Below are positions 17,107-25,379 of a DNA stretch of 64,000 nucleotides, piece after piece. The translations under genes and the position numbers were made by a program. Under the pieces are notes generated by a model. The model ran no database searches and was not told the DNA's origin. It was given only the letters and a program-made list of their open reading frames with translations. Source of the DNA: Hydrogenophaga sp. 2FB (GTDB taxonomy: Bacteria > Pseudomonadota > Gammaproteobacteria > Burkholderiales > Burkholderiaceae_C). Position 1 is the stretch's first letter; each line of letters starts with the position of its first letter. The stretch is from NCBI RefSeq assembly GCF_005503365.1, contig NZ_SCML01000022.1:1-64000 (forward strand), given 5' to 3'.

Positions 17107-18072
17107 CTAAGCCGCCAGGAAACGCTGCACCGCGCTTGCCGTAGGCGGCACGAACTCGACACCCGCCGGGAGCGCCAGCTCGCCGCTCTCCAGCAGCTTC
17201 AGCGTGAGGTGCACGAAGGACGCGACCAGGGGCATGGTCGCCTGGTCGCGCGATCTTGCGAACGCCACGCGGCGAACGACCTTGGGGGTGTCGATCGGCC
17301 GCGCAAGAACCGACTTGAGCGCGGCCGGCGGACAACTGAGCGCGGGGATGAGGCACACGCCCACGCCGCTCTCCACCATGCCGATCAGCGTCGCCAGGTG
17401 CTCCACCTCCACGGGCGGGCGCTTGAGGTTGAGCCGGCTGATGGCGCCGTCGATATACGAGCGCAACACGGTGCCGCGCCGCGGAAGAATCAGTTGCTCG
17501 TTCGTGAGCAGGCGGGTCGGCACTTTGGCCAGCCGGGCAAACGGGTGCTCGGCGGGAAACACGCAGAAGAAGGGGTCGCGCAGAAACGGCAAGACCACCT
17601 CCCCCGGGCCGATATTGGTCTCGCTGATGAAGCCCAGATCGGCCTCCCGGCGCGACAAGCGCTGGCGCAGCAGCGGGTCCGGCACATCGAACACCTCGAT
17701 GCTGGCGCCTTCGTGCGCCCGCGCGAACTCCCGCATCACACCCGGCAGCAGCCGTTGCGCCACCGACAGGATGCTCAGCAGCCGCAGCGTGCCGCGCTGT
17801 GACATGGCCCATTCGGTGCCGCGGCGCATCAGCCGCTCGTTCTCGGCGAGCACGCGCCGCGCATCTTCGAGAAAGTCGTGACCGGCCGCCGTGAGACTGA
17901 CCGTGCGCGTGGTCCGCTCCAGCAGCGGCACCCCCACCAGCCGCTCCAGGTTGGCAATGGCCTGGCTCAGGCCGGGCTGGCCCAGATGGACTTCCTTGGC
18001 CGCGACGCTGAAGCTCGACGACGAGGCCAGCGCGACGAAAGCCCGCAGGTGCCGGGGGTTGGGATAAATCAT
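17107..18072 (-). CDS. LysR-family regulator of the sulfatase operon
   Basis: 321 residues from ATG 18072; a TTG at 18081 is also possible. The HTH is LRAFVALASSSSFSVAAKEVHLGQPGLSQAIANLERLVGV split over residues 8-47, followed by the periplasmic-binding-like effector domain (GTLRLLSILSVAQRLLPGVM, GFISETNIGPGEVVLPFLRD). It is divergent from the sulfatase gene with 90 bases between them, containing a TTCA...TGAA palindrome, so it is the likely activator of the sulfatase-to-amidohydrolase operon. Confidence 0.9.
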   Translation of the reverse strand: MIYPNPRHLRAFVALASSSSFSVAAKEVHLGQPGLSQAIANLERLVGVPLLERTTRTVSLTAAGHDFLEDARRVLAENERLMRRGTEWAMSQRGTLRLLSILSVAQRLLPGVMREFARAHEGASIEVFDVPDPLLRQRLSRREADLGFISETNIGPGEVVLPFLRDPFFCVFPAEHPFARLAKVPTRLLTNEQLILPRRGTVLRSYIDGAISRLNLKRPPVEVEHLATLIGMVESGVGVCLIPALSCPPAALKSVLARPIDTPKVVRRVAFARSRDQATMPLVASFVHLTLKLLESGELALPAGVEFVPPTASAVQRFLAA

Positions 18073-18076
18073 TTTA

Positions 18077-18095
18077 TTCAATCAATTTTGATGAA
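18077..18095. promoter_or_regulatory. Candidate LysR box between LysR and sulfatase genes
   Basis: TTCA, eleven bases, TGAA, with an inner ATCAA-TT-TTGAT palindrome. The site is AT-rich in a GC-rich setting and lies just upstream of the LysR start, where autoregulatory LysR sites often sit. Confidence 0.5.
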
Positions 18096-18162
18096 GATTC
18101 GATTTGTAGCATAGCCATTGCCTACCTATCATCCGCACAGATCCACCCACACAAGAGCTCCC

Positions 18163-19683
18163 GTGCGCACCATCTTTGTCCTGTTCGATTCGCTCAACCG
18201 AAGGGCTTTGACACCCTACGGCGGCACCACCATCGCGACGCCCAACTTCCAGCGGCTCGCCGAGCGCTCGATCACCTTCGACAACCACTACGTCGGCAGC
18301 CTGCCCTGCATGCCCGCGCGGCGCGACATGCACACCGGCCGCCTGAATTTCCTGCACCGCGGCTGGGGTCCGCTGGAGCCGTTCGACAACTCGTTCGCCG
18401 CGCTGCTGCAGGGCCAGGGCGTGTATTCGCACCTGGTGTCGGACCACTTTCACTACTGGGGCGATGGCGGCTCGACGTACCACAACCGCTACGACAGCTA
18501 CGAGTTCATCCGCGGCCAGGAAGGCGATCCGTGGAAGGCCATGGTCGAGCCGCCGTGGGAGCGCTGGCGGCAGATGTACCACCCGCAGCAATTCACCGAC
18601 GCGCGCCGGCACAAGCTCTCGCGGCACATGACCAACCGCGAGTTCATCCGCGAGTACAAGGACTTTCCATCGGTGCGCTGCTTCGACGCCGGCCTCGACT
18701 TCCTGCAGACCAACCGCCACGCCTCGAACTGGCTGCTGCACCTCGAAACGTTCGATCCCCACGAGCCGTTCCACGCGCCCGCCGAATTCCGCGCCCCCTA
18801 CCCGACGGCCTACCGTGGCCCCATCTTCGACTGGCCGCCCTACGCCCGCGTCACCGAGAGCACGCCCGAGTGCGACGAGATCCGCGCGAACTACGCCGCG
18901 ATCGTGGCGCTGTGCGACCACGAACTGGGGCGCCTGCTCGACGTCATGGACCGCGACAACATGTGGGACGACACCGCGCTGATCGTGACCACCGACCACG
19001 GTTTCCTGCTCGGCGAACACGACTGGTGGGCCAAGAACGTGATGCCCTGCTACAACGAGGTGGCGCACATCCCGCTGTTCTTCCACCACCCGGATCTGCA
19101 GTCGCAGCGCGGCACCCACCGCAGCGAACTGACGCAGACGATCGACGTGATGCCCACACTGCTGGACATCGCCGGCGCGGCGATTCCGCCAGACACCATG
19201 GGGCAGTCGCTCCTGAAGATGGCGAGCGATGGCCTGCCTGGCAGAGAGGCGGCGATCTATGGTGTGTTCGGCAGCGCGGTCAACGTGACCGACGGCCGCT
19301 ACACCTACCTGCTGTACCCACCCGACGTGCACGGCGGCGACCTGTACCAGTACACGCTGATGCCGATGCACTTGAAAGGCATGTTCAGCGCGGCCGAACT
19401 GGCCGAAGCCACCTTGACGCCGCCCCTGCCCCACTTCAAGGACGTGCCGGTGCTGCGCGTGCCCGCCACGCCGAAGTCCCCGTTCTACAACCACCAGGGT
19501 CCGGGCGTGCAGAACGACACCGTCACCGTGCTGTACGACCTGTGGACCGATCCGGACCAGTTGCGGCCACTGGACGATCCCGCGATCGCCGAGCGCATGC
19601 GCGACCTGGCCCTGGCCGAGATGGTGAAGGCCAGCGCCCCGGTGGAATACCTGCGCCGCATGGGGCTTGAGCATGCGCTTTGA
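18163..19683 (+). CDS. Type I sulfatase (alkaline phosphatase superfamily), cytoplasmic
   Basis: 506 residues from GTG 18163; a TTG at 18118 would add 15. The sulfatase signature is CMPARRDMHTGR at 49-60, where C49 would be converted to formylglycine. The N-terminal metal site is VLFDSLNRR, and the C-terminal one is ALIVTTDHGFLLGEHDWWAKN. Because the core begins at residue 3 there is no signal peptide, so the enzyme acts inside the cell on an imported sulfate ester; phosphonate monoester hydrolases share the motif and cannot be excluded. It is the first gene of an operon with epimerase, two Bugs, dehydrogenase and amidohydrolase. Confidence 0.88.
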   Translation: MRTIFVLFDSLNRRALTPYGGTTIATPNFQRLAERSITFDNHYVGSLPCMPARRDMHTGRLNFLHRGWGPLEPFDNSFAALLQGQGVYSHLVSDHFHYWGDGGSTYHNRYDSYEFIRGQEGDPWKAMVEPPWERWRQMYHPQQFTDARRHKLSRHMTNREFIREYKDFPSVRCFDAGLDFLQTNRHASNWLLHLETFDPHEPFHAPAEFRAPYPTAYRGPIFDWPPYARVTESTPECDEIRANYAAIVALCDHELGRLLDVMDRDNMWDDTALIVTTDHGFLLGEHDWWAKNVMPCYNEVAHIPLFFHHPDLQSQRGTHRSELTQTIDVMPTLLDIAGAAIPPDTMGQSLLKMASDGLPGREAAIYGVFGSAVNVTDGRYTYLLYPPDVHGGDLYQYTLMPMHLKGMFSAAELAEATLTPPLPHFKDVPVLRVPATPKSPFYNHQGPGVQNDTVTVLYDLWTDPDQLRPLDDPAIAERMRDLALAEMVKASAPVEYLRRMGLEHAL

Positions 19684-20569
19684 CGACCAGATCTCGTTGG
19701 CTTGCGGTGCGTACAACGTGCGGCTCTCGCCCGGCGCGGGCGCGCGCATCACTGCCTTGACCTGGTTCGACGGCCGGCGCGACCGGCACCTGCTGGTGCC
19801 GAGCGACGCGACGGCGTCCTTCGACCCACACGACTGGCCCAAGACCGGCGCCTTTCCCATGGCGCCGTTCACCAACAAGCTGGAGAACGGACGCTTCACC
19901 TGGAACGGGCGCGAGATCGTGCTGCCCACGCCGGCAGACTCCCCGCATGCTCTGCACGGCCTCGCCCACCGCAAGCCCTGGACGCTCGCGCACGCCACGC
20001 GCGAGCACGCCGCCTTGCGCTACAGCCACAAGCCCACGGACGAAGGCTGGCCGTGGTCGTTCGACCTGAACATGGACGTGACCGTCACCGCGGACCATGT
20101 GCAGGTGGACCTGCAGATCCGCAACACCTCGGCCGAGCCCATGCCGGCCGGTCTGGGCTGGCATCCTTTTCACCCCGTCGCCAACCCTGTCTTGACCTTG
20201 ACCGCCGCGGCGCGCCACGACGCCGGTCCACAGGGCCTGGCGGTGTTGACGCCCTCGAACGGGCAGGCAGTCCACACCGCGCGGACCTTGAAAGGCCTCG
20301 GCGCGCAAAGCACGGTGTTCGAAGAATGGGACGGGCGCTTGTCCCTGTCCGTCGAGAAGAATCTCGTGGTGGACGTCGAAGCCACGGGCGCCAGGCACCT
20401 CTTCTGCCATGTTCCGGCGCACGCCCGGCACGTGTGCCTGGAACCCGTCACCCTGATGCCCGGCGCCCTGCGGCACGACGACGAGGCGCAGCGCGCTGCG
20501 TGCGTGGCGCTCGCGCCCGGCGCGGCACGCGCCATACGCTGGCGCTGCGCTGCCCGACTGCACACCTGA
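19673..20569 (+). CDS. Aldose 1-epimerase-like protein
   Basis: 298 residues from ATG 19673, overlapping the sulfatase stop by 11 bases. The galactose-mutarotase fold is indicated by GAFPMAPFTNKLENGRFTWN, the catalytic-site His in SPHALHGLAHRKPW and GLGWHPFHPV, and the catalytic Glu in VCLEPVTLMPGAL. It interconverts anomers of a sugar or sugar acid in the cytoplasm. The tight coupling with a sulfatase suggests that the desulfated product is a sugar-like compound. Confidence 0.88.
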   Translation: MRFDDQISLACGAYNVRLSPGAGARITALTWFDGRRDRHLLVPSDATASFDPHDWPKTGAFPMAPFTNKLENGRFTWNGREIVLPTPADSPHALHGLAHRKPWTLAHATREHAALRYSHKPTDEGWPWSFDLNMDVTVTADHVQVDLQIRNTSAEPMPAGLGWHPFHPVANPVLTLTAAARHDAGPQGLAVLTPSNGQAVHTARTLKGLGAQSTVFEEWDGRLSLSVEKNLVVDVEATGARHLFCHVPAHARHVCLEPVTLMPGALRHDDEAQRAACVALAPGAARAIRWRCAARLHT

Positions 20570-20604
20570 ATCACACCCCGACAACACCGACCGGAGACCG
20601 GCCC

Positions 20605-21600
20605 ATGCCCACCACACATCCCTTCCCGCAACGCACCCGCCGGCTGCTCTGCCATGCCCTCGCCGCGCTCAGCGTGCTCGCCGTGGCCCCTCACGCCCAG
20701 GCCCAGAGCTTTCCGAACAAGCCGGTCAAGATCCTCATCGGCAACCCGCCCGGTGGCACGTCGGATCTGCTGGCGCGCATGGTCGGCATCGAACTGTCCC
20801 GGCTCTGGCAACAACCCGTGGTGGTCGAGAACATGGCCGGCGCCAGCGGCTCGATCGCGATGAACGCCGTGGCGCGCGCCACGCCCGATGGCTACACGCT
20901 GGGTCTCCTGATCCTCAACCACGTGGTCTTCGAAGCGATGACCAAGCGGGCCGCGTACGTCATCGCCAAGGACACCACGCCCATCGTCGCGCTCGCGCGC
21001 CAGAGCAACATTCTGGTGGTCTCTCCCAGCCTGCCCGCGCGCACCGCTGGCGAGCTGGTGGCCTATGCCAAGGCGCAGTCCAAGCCCATCACCTTCGCCT
21101 CGGGTGGCTCCGGTTCCCCATCGCACCTGGCCGGTGAACTGTTCAAGCTGCAGACCGGCGTCGACATGCTGCACGTGCCCTACAAGGGTTCGGGTCCCGC
21201 GATCCAGGACGTGGTCGCGGGCACCGTCACGCTCATGTTCTCGGCCGCGCCATCGGCGCTGCCCCAGATCACGGGTGGCACGCTGCGGGGCCTGGCGACC
21301 ACGGGCGACATGCGCTCGCCGCAAACGCCCAACCTGCCCACGCTCAAGGAAGGCGGCATCAACGTCGTGGTGCGCGACTGGCAAGGCCTGGTGGGCCCGG
21401 CCGGCATGCCGGCGGAGGTGGTGCGCAAGATCAATGCCGACGTCCGGCAAGTCCTCGCCAAACCCGAGGTCGAGGCGCGCATCGCGGCCGCCGGCGGCGA
21501 GACCGTGGGCGGATCGGCCGACGCCTTCGCGGCCATGCTGCGCGACGAGTCCAGCCAATGGAAGCGCGTCGTCGACGCGGCCAAGATTTCCGCCGATTGA
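20605..21600 (+). CDS. Bug-type substrate-binding protein (first of a tandem pair)
   Basis: 331 residues. The signal peptide ends PHAQAQS near residue 34. Bug motifs: KILIGNPPGGTSDLLARMVG, VVVENMAGASGSIAMNAVA and LHVPYKGSGPAIQDVVAGT. A CGGAGACC ribosome site precedes the ATG. It is followed after 12 bases by a second, clearly different Bug gene, so the operon may take up two related acids or anomers. No tctA/tctB genes are near. Confidence 0.9.
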   Translation: MPTTHPFPQRTRRLLCHALAALSVLAVAPHAQAQSFPNKPVKILIGNPPGGTSDLLARMVGIELSRLWQQPVVVENMAGASGSIAMNAVARATPDGYTLGLLILNHVVFEAMTKRAAYVIAKDTTPIVALARQSNILVVSPSLPARTAGELVAYAKAQSKPITFASGGSGSPSHLAGELFKLQTGVDMLHVPYKGSGPAIQDVVAGTVTLMFSAAPSALPQITGGTLRGLATTGDMRSPQTPNLPTLKEGGINVVVRDWQGLVGPAGMPAEVVRKINADVRQVLAKPEVEARIAAAGGETVGGSADAFAAMLRDESSQWKRVVDAAKISAD

Positions 21601-21612
21601 GGGCCGCCGATC

Positions 21613-22575
21613 ATGCGCATGCTGTCCATGCTTCTGCTCGGTGCGGGCCTGCTCGCCGGCGCCACCACCGCCCAGGCGGAATTCCCCGATCGACCGATCC
21701 GCTTCATCGTTCCCTGGCCCGCGGGCGGCGGATCGGACCAGACCGCGCGCATCGTCGCCAAGGCGCTCCAGGCGCGCCTGGGGCAGCCGGTGCTGGTGGA
21801 AAACAAGACCGGCGCGGCCGGCAACATCGGCACGCAGATGGTGGCCGAGGCCGCGCCGGACGGCTACACCTGGCTGTACTCATCGGGCCCGTTTTCGGTG
21901 AACCCCAGCCTGTTCAAGTCGCTGCCCTTCGACACGGAAAAGGATTTCGAGCCGGTGGGCCAGATTGGCAGCACACCCAGCGTGATCATCGTCCACCCGG
22001 GCTTTCCCGCGCGCACGTTGCAGGAGCTGCGCGCCGCGAGCAAGGACGCGGCCAAGCCGGTGGTCTACGTCTCGCCTGGCAATGGTTCCGCACAGCATCT
22101 GGCGATGGAACTGCTGCGCAAGCGCACGCAGATGCAGCTCACGCACATCCCCTACAAGGGCGCCGCGCCCGCGTTGACCGACCTGCTCGGCGGACAGGTC
22201 TCGGTCATGATCTCGGGGCTTCCCGAGGTCTTGCCGCACGTGCGCGCGGGGCGCGTTCGCGCCCTGGCCGTCACCTCGCCGACCCGCTCCACCCTGCTGC
22301 CGGACGTGCCCACCCTGATGGAGCTGGGCCTGGCCGACAGCGGCACGGCGGGCTGGTCCGGCATTCATGTGCGCGCCCACACGCCGCAGCCCATCGTGGC
22401 GCGCATGAGCGCCGAACTGCAGGCGGTGCTGCAGGATGCGAGCATCGGCGAGCAGCTGCGCTCGCGCGGCACCGAGATCCACGTCACCACGCCGACGCAA
22501 TTCGGCGCCTTTGTGCGCGAGCAGATGGAACGCTGGCGCGAAGCCGTGGCGGTCTCCGGCGCCACGGTGGATTGA
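21613..22575 (+). CDS. Bug-type substrate-binding protein (second of a tandem pair)
   Basis: 320 residues. A short Sec signal (MRMLSMLLLGAGLLAGATTA, cleaved after AQA near 22) is followed by RFIVPWPAGGGSDQTARIVA, VLVENKTGAAGNIGTQMVAE and LTHIPYKGAAPALTDLLGGQ. Sequence similarity with the preceding Bug protein is low outside motifs, so this is not a recent duplication. Its periplasmic ligand is probably a carboxylate that enters the sulfatase/dehydrogenase pathway. Confidence 0.9.
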   Translation: MRMLSMLLLGAGLLAGATTAQAEFPDRPIRFIVPWPAGGGSDQTARIVAKALQARLGQPVLVENKTGAAGNIGTQMVAEAAPDGYTWLYSSGPFSVNPSLFKSLPFDTEKDFEPVGQIGSTPSVIIVHPGFPARTLQELRAASKDAAKPVVYVSPGNGSAQHLAMELLRKRTQMQLTHIPYKGAAPALTDLLGGQVSVMISGLPEVLPHVRAGRVRALAVTSPTRSTLLPDVPTLMELGLADSGTAGWSGIHVRAHTPQPIVARMSAELQAVLQDASIGEQLRSRGTEIHVTTPTQFGAFVREQMERWREAVAVSGATVD

Positions 22576-22583
22576 AGCCTGCC

Positions 22584-23597
22584 ATGACCACCGTCTTTCT
22601 GAGCCACCCGCCCAGCATGCTGGCCGCGTACTACGGCCCCCGCGCGCTGAGAGCCTTGCGGTCCGTGGCGCGTGTGGACCTCAACCCGCACGAACACATA
22701 CCGACCACGGCAGAACTGGCGCAACTGGCGCACGGCGCCGAGGTCATCGTGTCGTACCGCCAGACCGTGGGCGACGAAGCCTTGTTCGCCAGCCTGCCGC
22801 GCCTGTTGGCCTTCGTCCGCTGCGCGGTGGACATCCGCAACATCGATGTCCCGGCCGCCAGCCGGCACGGCATTCTCGTGACGCAGGCCAGCGCCGGTTT
22901 TGTGCCCGCCGTGTCCGAATGGGTGCTGGGCGCGATGATCGACCTGAGCCGCTCGACGAGCGACTACGTGGTGGCCCAGCGCAGCGGCCACCCGGTGCCG
23001 CAGCGCATGGGCCGCGAGCTTCGCCATGCCACTCTGGGCCTGGTCGGCCATGGGCAGATCGGGCGCTACCTGTGCGACGTGGCTTTGGCGCTGGGCATGC
23101 GCATCGTCGTGCACGACCCCTACGTCGATGCGGTGCACGCGTCGGTGCAACGCGTCGGGTTCGACGAGTTGCTGGCCACCTCGGATTTCGTGGTGTGCCT
23201 GGCGAAAGCGACCGACGACAACCACCATCTGTTCGACGCGAAAGCCTTTTCGGCCATGCGCCCGGACGCGATCTTCATCAACGCATCGCGCGGCAGCCTG
23301 GTCGACGAAGACGCGTTGCGGCACGCCCTGGACGCCGGCACGATCGCCGGCTGCGCGCTCGACGTGGGACAAGGCCCCGACCAGATGCCCACGCCCCTTC
23401 TCGCGGCGCACCCTCGCGTGCTCGCCACGCCCCACGTCGGTGGCCTCACCTTGCCCGCCATCGAACACCAGTCCATGGAGACCGTGGCGCAGGTGCGCGA
23501 GCTGCTCGCCGGCCGCGAACCCGTGGGTGCGGTCAACGCCCGTGAGGCGCATCGCTGGCAGCGCGCCCGCCAACTTGAAAAAACGAACCTGCCATGA
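22584..23597 (+). CDS. D-isomer-specific 2-hydroxyacid dehydrogenase
   Basis: 337 residues. The nucleotide-binding loop is GHGQIG at 155-160. The catalytic Arg is R236 in NASRGSLVDEDAL and the catalytic His H284 in ATPHVGGLT. The usual Glu of the DV-x-x-x-E-P motif is absent: the segment reads LDVGQGPDQMPTPLL, where D266 is the nearest acid. It may be an atypical subfamily member or have altered catalysis. It would interconvert a 2-hydroxy and a 2-oxo acid with NAD(P). Its stop overlaps the start of the amidohydrolase by four bases. Confidence 0.88.
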   Translation: MTTVFLSHPPSMLAAYYGPRALRALRSVARVDLNPHEHIPTTAELAQLAHGAEVIVSYRQTVGDEALFASLPRLLAFVRCAVDIRNIDVPAASRHGILVTQASAGFVPAVSEWVLGAMIDLSRSTSDYVVAQRSGHPVPQRMGRELRHATLGLVGHGQIGRYLCDVALALGMRIVVHDPYVDAVHASVQRVGFDELLATSDFVVCLAKATDDNHHLFDAKAFSAMRPDAIFINASRGSLVDEDALRHALDAGTIAGCALDVGQGPDQMPTPLLAAHPRVLATPHVGGLTLPAIEHQSMETVAQVRELLAGREPVGAVNAREAHRWQRARQLEKTNLP

Positions 23598-24427
23598 GCT
23601 TCGACGACACCCCGATCACCCCCTACCCCGGCGCGTGCGACTGCCATGTCCACATCTACGAAGACGGGTACCCGATGCTGCCCAAGGTCGCCTGGGTCCC
23701 GCGGCACTCGCCGGTGTCGCTCTACCGGGCTCAGGTGCAGGAGCCCCTGGGCATTCAGCGCGCGGTGCTGGTGCAGCCCACGGCCTACGGCTTCGACAAC
23801 GCCTGCCTGCTCGATGCCCTGCAACAGTTTGGCGGCGCGGCCCGTGGCGTGGCGCTGGTGTCGCCCGATGCGTCCGACGCGAGCATCCGGCACCTGCACG
23901 ACGCCGGGGTGCGCGCCGCGCGGTACATGTTGATCGACGGCGTGCTCGACTGGAGCTCGCTGGAGCCCATGGCGGCGCGGTTGCACGACCACGGCTGGAT
24001 GATCAACCTCCAGTTCGATGGGCGAACGGCGCCGGAACACGAAGCCGTTCTCAAGCGCTTGCCGTGCCGGCTGGTCATCGACCACAACGGGAAGTTCCTC
24101 GAACCGGTGGCGCCCGAGCACCCGTCCTTCCAGTCGCTGCTGCGTGTGCTGGACACGGGTCGCGTCTGGATCAAATTGTCCGCGCCCTACGAGACCTCGA
24201 AGAGCGGAGCACCGGGCTATGACGACGTGAGCCTGCTCGCGCGAACCCTGGTGGAGCGGTTTCCCGAGCGCTGCCTGTGGGCCAGCAACTGGCCCCATCC
24301 TTCGCGCGACCCCGCGCCGTCGAACCGCGATCTGTACGCGCTGCTCTTCTCCTGGGCCAGCAGCGCGGCGGCGCGGCAACGGATCCTGGTCGACAACCCC
24401 GCGGAACTCTACGGATTCACAACCTGA
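23594..24427 (+). CDS. Amidohydrolase-2 family lactonase-like enzyme
   Basis: 277 residues. The N-terminal metal motif is CDCHVHIYEDGYPM (H18, H20), and WASNWPHPSRDPAPSN near residue 232 is typical of the family of 2-pyrone-4,6-dicarboxylate lactonase and D-galactarolactone isomerase (COG3618-type). These enzymes hydrolyse or isomerise lactones of di- or tricarboxylic acids. Its place behind a hydroxyacid dehydrogenase, two Bugs, an epimerase and a sulfatase fits catabolism of a sugar acid that passes through a lactone. It is the last gene before the right copy of the 39-bp repeat. Confidence 0.88.
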   Translation: MSFDDTPITPYPGACDCHVHIYEDGYPMLPKVAWVPRHSPVSLYRAQVQEPLGIQRAVLVQPTAYGFDNACLLDALQQFGGAARGVALVSPDASDASIRHLHDAGVRAARYMLIDGVLDWSSLEPMAARLHDHGWMINLQFDGRTAPEHEAVLKRLPCRLVIDHNGKFLEPVAPEHPSFQSLLRVLDTGRVWIKLSAPYETSKSGAPGYDDVSLLARTLVERFPERCLWASNWPHPSRDPAPSNRDLYALLFSWASSAAARQRILVDNPAELYGFTT

Positions 24428-24439
24428 GGATTCTGGGCA

Positions 24440-24478
24440 GCGGATACATAGAATCCCAAGCATTCGATAACCGAATGC
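24440..24478. repeat. 39-bp direct repeat, right copy, with LysR-type operator
   Basis: Same-orientation partner of 11341-11379. Here the palindrome is better: GCATTCG, five bases, CGAATGC (24460-24478), with 7-bp perfect arms. The TAGAAT word at 24449-24454 could be a -10 element. The repeat ends ten bases before the start codon of the LysR gene at 24489. Confidence 0.75.
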
Positions 24479-24488
24479 TGAAGAAGAC

Positions 24489-25379
24489 ATGGGACACACC
24501 GACTTGCAACTCGACTGGTTGCGCGCCTTCGTCGCGGTGGTGGACGGTGGATCGCTGTCTGCCGCCGCGCCACTGGTGCACCGTTCGCAGCCGGCGGTAA
24601 GCATGCAGATCCGCAAACTGGAGGATGCGGTGGGCCGCGCGGTGTTGCTGCGCGGGCCGCGCCACCTGGAGCTCACGCCCACCGGCACCGAGTTGCTGGG
24701 CTATGCGCGGCGCATGCTGGCCTTGCACAGCGAAACGCTGGAGGCCTTGCACGGGCCGGTGCTCTCCGGCCGCGTGCGGCTCGGTGTGCCCGACGACTAT
24801 GCGGGCAGCTACCTCACGCCGGTGCTGCGCAGCTACGCGAACCGCCACGCGGGTGTGGAGATCGAGCTGCATTGCGAGCAATCCACGTCACTGATTCCCA
24901 AGGTGCAGCGCGGCGAGATCGACCTCGCCCTGGTCTCGCGCGACAAGGCCACGCGCGGCACGCTGCTGTTTCAGGAGCCGCTGGTGTGGGTGGGCGCGGC
25001 GCAGTTCGAGGTGTGGCGGCGGGACCCGCTGCCGATCGCGGTGTACGAAGCCACCAGCCTGGCGCGGCGCGCGGTGATCGCGGCACTCACGGCACAGCGG
25101 CGCGCGTTCCGCGTGGTCTACAACAGCTCCAGTCTGGCGGGGCAGCTCGCGGCGGTGGAGAGTGGCCTGGCGTTGGCGGTGCTCACGCGCTGCAGCGCGC
25201 CGTCACACCTGTCCCTTCTAGGCGAGCGACAAGGCCTGCCGGCGTTGGCGTCAATGGATGTGGCGCTGTACCGCAGCCAGGCGTCGCGCCATCTGCCGGC
25301 GGTGGATGCGCTGTTTGATCAGATGGTGCAGACGTTGGGCAAGGCGATCAGTGTGAAGGGACCAGGAAGTCCTGGCTGA
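24489..25379 (+). CDS. LysR-family regulator (EamA-associated type)
   Basis: 296 residues. The HTH is LRAFVAVVDGGSLSAAAPLV plus HRSQPAVSMQIRKLEDAVGR at about 10-52, and the effector domain follows (RVRLGVPDDYAGSYLTPVLR, CEQSTSLIPKVQRGEIDLAL). Regulators of this type are frequently divergent from EamA exporters in Comamonadaceae. Here its promoter region duplicates that of the EamA gene at 10370-11305. Its last 32 bases overlap the 3' end of the convergent alpha-E gene. Confidence 0.9.
   Translation: MGHTDLQLDWLRAFVAVVDGGSLSAAAPLVHRSQPAVSMQIRKLEDAVGRAVLLRGPRHLELTPTGTELLGYARRMLALHSETLEALHGPVLSGRVRLGVPDDYAGSYLTPVLRSYANRHAGVEIELHCEQSTSLIPKVQRGEIDLALVSRDKATRGTLLFQEPLVWVGAAQFEVWRRDPLPIAVYEATSLARRAVIAALTAQRRAFRVVYNSSSLAGQLAAVESGLALAVLTRCSAPSHLSLLGERQGLPALASMDVALYRSQASRHLPAVDALFDQMVQTLGKAISVKGPGSPG

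Noticed and set aside
18082..19998. 638-codon open frame antisense to the sulfatase
   Set aside because: No domain; the sulfatase strand has the full signature and metal sites.
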